Of a DNA stretch of 17,387 nt, positions 15,031 to 17,387 are shown one piece after another; position 1 is the stretch's first letter, and every line of letters begins with the position of its first letter. Made by a program: the position numbers and the translations under genes. The DNA is taken from NCBI GenBank assembly GCA_002315825.1, contig DCIC01000145.1, positions 13,858-31,244 on the forward strand, written 5' to 3'. This stretch comes from Bacteroidales bacterium UBA1736. Its GTDB lineage: Bacteria > Bacteroidota > Bacteroidia > Bacteroidales > UBA932. The notes beneath the pieces are model-generated. The model made no database searches and was not told the DNA's origin. It saw nothing but the letters and a program-made list of their open reading frames with translations.

Positions 15031-16736
15031 CTTTCGCGTATTATTTTGTGATTTTCAATACGATATACAATCTCACACTCATCAGCGAGAGATTTGTGAT
15101 GGGTCACGATAAGCAAAGTCTTTCCCTTTTTCATCTCCCGGATGGAATCGATGACAGCCATTTCAGTCTCCATATCCAATGCAGCAGTAGCTTCGTCCAT
15201 CACAAGAAGCTCGAAGTCTTTGTAAAGGGCTCTTGCAAGGCCGAGCCTCTGCTTCTGTCCTCCGGATATCACCTGCCCTTTGAAACCGAGCAAAGTGTCA
15301 AGTCCATCAGGCATCGCCAGGACCTCATCATATACTTTTGCGCACTTCAAGCAATCTATTATTCTTTGTTCGTCGGCATCGTAGGGCGAAGCCATAAACG
15401 ACACCACGTCACGTACGGTATTGCTCCCGACAGCTATCACCTGAGGAATGTAACTGATGATACTTCCAAGGTCGCATACACACTCTCCTTGTGCATCTGA
15501 GCCAGACACAATATCATAGTCATCGTACATAATGGCTCCGCTCTGAGGCTTGAGAAGCCCCACCACCAGATCCAGAAGCGTGGTCTTTCCCTCTCCGGTC
15601 TGTCCGACCACAGCGACAGTCTTTCCGGCAGGCACTTCCATTTCCGCATTCTCAAAAATAGGACGTCCCTCAGAATACGCAAAACTCAGATTGCTGATTT
15701 TCAAGCCTCCACGCAGGCTGATCTCTTTCTTTCGCTTCTTTTCCGAACTCAAGGCAGAGTGACGGATAGCCTCAAAGCTCTGGAGATTCTCAATTGTCGA
15801 TATGCAAGCTTTTCTTGAGAAGCTGATTTGATTCAGTCCATTGATTACCCCGAGTGCCATAGGTATCATCTTGATGACGATAGTCACAAGCACAACAAGA
15901 GAGGGCATCAATTCTGAAAGCTCCACATCAAGAGACAGGACAAGGAGCAAAAGGAAAAAGACGGCCGCCTGTATCATACTTTGCAGGAAGGGCCCCATCA
16001 TTGACGAGAGAACAGAATATTTTTGCTGGACATCACTGTATTGCAATGCGACATCGGCGAATTTGTCCTCCAGGCGGACTCTGCGACTGTCGATATTGAC
16101 TTCCTTGTATGCGTAGAAGGAGGATCCTGTCATACCTATCAGGCCCATCTCCAGCTTTCTCATACTCTCCCCCAGAACAAATGTCCTATTATGGTTCAAG
16201 AAATGTATTGCAAGAATAACAGCCAGATAGACCGCTCCACAAAGAATCCCCAGCCACCCGGCAGTGTATATTAGGATAAAAAGATAGCCGGCGAATGCGA
16301 ACAAGTTTGACGCTATCCTCTCTACCGTGGAAAGAACTCCCATCGTAGCATTCACATCCGACCTGACACATGTCACCGTTTCTCCTGCGTTTCTTTTGTT
16401 ATGTTCCGGAAGGGATTCTTCAAGAATAAGGGAATAGACCTTTGAGGAGAGTTTCTGTATGCTCGAGCATCTCCATTTATTCTGAAGATGCACAAGACGG
16501 AGGTCATAGACTGCCTTCAGGCACATCAACACGCCCAATACTATTATTGCCGTCACTGTCCTTGGCTCAGCATATCCCTTTGCGGATATGCTCTTCAGAA
16601 TGGGCAGCAGCATAGAAACGCTGAAGATATCGAAAGCGACACTGAAAAGATTCAATGTGCCGTGCAGGAAGTAGTGTCTGCGCTCGTTTTTTTCAAGCAA
16701 AGCCAGTATCCCTGTAAATAGTTCTTTTGCGTTCAT
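15027..16736 (-). CDS. ABC exporter, fused membrane and ATP-binding domains (half-transporter)
   Basis: This 569-residue protein joins a type I exporter membrane domain (about 20-310) with hydrophobic segments near 25-47, 60-76, 140-160, 161-180, 252-270 and 276-297 to an ATP-binding domain. The latter has Walker A GQTGEGKT (378-385), signature SGGQK (491-495), Walker B LLVMDE (510-515) and a switch histidine at 546. Such half-transporters work as homodimers in the inner membrane and export lipids, glycolipids or peptides; it recalls MsbA or PglK types, but the substrate is unknown. I chose the ATG at 16736 because a strong TATCTTTG promoter element lies at 16742-16749. The ATG at 16760 lies upstream of that element and would add eight residues. 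The stop overlaps the nucleosidase start (ATGA). Confidence 0.9.
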   Translation of the reverse strand: MNAKELFTGILALLEKNERRHYFLHGTLNLFSVAFDIFSVSMLLPILKSISAKGYAEPRTVTAIIVLGVLMCLKAVYDLRLVHLQNKWRCSSIQKLSSKVYSLILEESLPEHNKRNAGETVTCVRSDVNATMGVLSTVERIASNLFAFAGYLFILIYTAGWLGILCGAVYLAVILAIHFLNHNRTFVLGESMRKLEMGLIGMTGSSFYAYKEVNIDSRRVRLEDKFADVALQYSDVQQKYSVLSSMMGPFLQSMIQAAVFFLLLLVLSLDVELSELMPSLVVLVTIVIKMIPMALGVINGLNQISFSRKACISTIENLQSFEAIRHSALSSEKKRKKEISLRGGLKISNLSFAYSEGRPIFENAEMEVPAGKTVAVVGQTGEGKTTLLDLVVGLLKPQSGAIMYDDYDIVSGSDAQGECVCDLGSIISYIPQVIAVGSNTVRDVVSFMASPYDADEQRIIDCLKCAKVYDEVLAMPDGLDTLLGFKGQVISGGQKQRLGLARALYKDFELLVMDEATAALDMETEMAVIDSIREMKKGKTLLIVTHHKSLADECEIVYRIENHKIIRER

Positions 16737-16741
16737 AGCTG

Positions 16742-16749
16742 CAAAGATA
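16742..16749 (-). promoter_or_regulatory. Putative -7 element for the ABC exporter-nucleosidase unit
   Basis: The minus strand reads TATCTTTG followed by CAGCT and the ATG at 16736. It is a full TAnnTTTG match. No clear -33 element was found 19-21 bases upstream. Transcription would begin at or very near the start codon, and this favours 16736 over 16760 as the true start. Confidence 0.45.
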
Positions 16750-16775
16750 GTGTTTTTCATTTACGTTTTTGTATG

Positions 16776-16783
16776 TAAATTTG
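16776..16783 (+). promoter_or_regulatory. Putative -7 element for the lipoprotein gene
   Basis: TAAATTTG at 16776-16783 matches the Bacteroidetes -7 consensus, with a weak T-rich -33 region near 16753-16756. The expected transcript start near 16790 leaves a leader of about 12-18 bases. The upstream halves of this site and the exporter promoter overlap on opposite strands. Confidence 0.5.
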
Positions 16784-16807
16784 CAGCCGAAACAACAAAG
16801 AATGAAT

Positions 16808-17269
16808 ATGAAAAGAATCTTAACCATCATTGCTGCGGCCGTTGCCGCGCTTTCACTCAGCTCCTGCACTACAGAAGAGGACTATGTTTACATCATCGCT
16901 GACTCTGTCGAATCATACACATTAGTAGGTACCGATGATGACGATGCGTATCAGGTAGTTAAAGAATTTACGCAGGCTGTCATTGCATTTGAAAAGAAGT
17001 ATGCGTCAGATTGGCAATGGAAGGTAGTCATTAAGAATAACAAGTCCGGCAATGCTGACAGTAATGCTCTCGAGAAATACAACAAATATAAAAGCGAGTT
17101 TGCTGCAATAATAGAGACTTATCAGGCAAAGCTCGATGCCTGTTCGGCCCAATATGCGCAGTTCGAAGAGACTCTCGGTTTCAAATTGACAAAAGTAAAC
17201 GGAGGTGGCTATTCGGTTATGGCCAATGAACTGTTCGGCATTTCGTACAATTATGATAAGTGCGAGTAG
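16808..17269 (+). CDS. Small secreted lipoprotein of unknown function
   Basis: I do not recognise the family. The 153-residue product starts with a clear lipoprotein signal: Lys2-Arg3, a hydrophobic stretch (4-17) and the lipobox LSSC with Cys20. The mature protein begins CTTEEDY. An acidic run soon after the lipidated Cys is a known surface-export signal in Bacteroidetes, so display on the outer face of the outer membrane is plausible. Residues 43-46 are four aspartates. The middle (about 50-125) is rich in Lys, Glu, Tyr and Gln and looks helical, perhaps coiled. The ATG at 16802 would add only Met-Asn and is equally possible; a longer frame from 16769 overlaps the promoter and is unlikely. 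It is divergent from the ABC exporter and followed by a strong hairpin. No enzyme motif is visible. Confidence 0.8.
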   Translation: MKRILTIIAAAVAALSLSSCTTEEDYVYIIADSVESYTLVGTDDDDAYQVVKEFTQAVIAFEKKYASDWQWKVVIKNNKSGNADSNALEKYNKYKSEFAAIIETYQAKLDACSAQYAQFEETLGFKLTKVNGGGYSVMANELFGISYNYDKCE

Positions 17270-17333
17270 GCCATAGCCTCCCGAATCCTTATTTAGTAAA
17301 TCTCTAAGAATAACTTAAAATACATCCACAATT

Positions 17334-17370
17334 GAGGGTGACATCCTGTGAATACAGTGATGCCACCCTC
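17334..17370. terminator. Strong hairpin after the lipoprotein gene, probable terminator
   Basis: The arms pair in three blocks: GAGGGTG with CACCCTC, CATC with GATG, and CTGT with ACAG, around a GAAT loop. They are broken only by one A-C mismatch and one bulged T. That gives 15 base pairs. It lies 64 bases after the lipoprotein stop. The run of T expected after a classical terminator is weak (TTGAATT), so processing or a convergent terminator role is possible. The 64 bases before it are AT-rich and show nothing recognisable. Confidence 0.55.
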
Positions 17371-17387
17371 TTGAATTAGAAGTTGGT

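Overview
The window looks like chromosomal DNA of a Bacteroidetes bacterium, probably order Bacteroidales. Four promoter-like sites match the Bacteroidetes TAnnTTTG -7 element. Ribosome-binding sites are weak, and one gene encodes a lipoprotein with an acidic stretch just after its lipobox. GC content looks close to half. No phage, transposon, CRISPR or stable-RNA gene was seen. The assignment rests on these traits, not on a database search.

From 1 to about 13,051 the minus strand carries one compact gene series, read right to left: pyrK, pyrD, pyrF, pyrE, pyrB, purC2, purE, purL, purC1, purF, purM and purH (cut by the left edge). Gaps are mostly 1-14 bases, with one of 35 bases (pyrB/purC2) and overlaps of 7 bases (pyrK/pyrD). 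This is a joint pyrimidine and purine synthesis operon. The pyr part covers aspartate transcarbamoylation, dihydroorotate oxidation, orotate phosphoribosylation and OMP decarboxylation. The pur part covers the committed PRPP step, FGAM and AIR synthesis, carboxylation, SAICAR synthesis and IMP formation. pyrC (dihydroorotase) is divergent from pyrK and completes the steps from carbamoyl phosphate to UMP. carAB, purD, purN, purK, purB and purA are not in the window.

Three enzymes are unusual. PurF has its start methionine exactly where the catalytic N-terminal cysteine should be. Its oxyanion-hole Asn is Asp, while its PRPP site and the four Fe-S cysteines are kept, so it should not hydrolyse glutamine. 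The gene just upstream, purC1, is a second SAICAR synthase homologue that lacks two lysines kept in the other copy, purC2. PyrB carries a C-terminal four-cysteine zinc module resembling the end of the regulatory chain PyrI, without the PyrI nucleotide-binding domain.

From 14,359 to 16,736 a two-gene minus-strand unit encodes an ABC exporter and an MTA/SAH nucleosidase, coupled by an ATGA overlap. The nucleosidase gene overlaps the 3' end of pyrC tail to tail by 47 bases. A plus-strand lipoprotein gene (16,808-17,269) diverges from the exporter, and a strong hairpin follows at 17,334-17,370. No stretch over 300 bases lacks a gene. The longest gaps are the pyrK/pyrC divergent region (82 bases) and the right end (118 bases).
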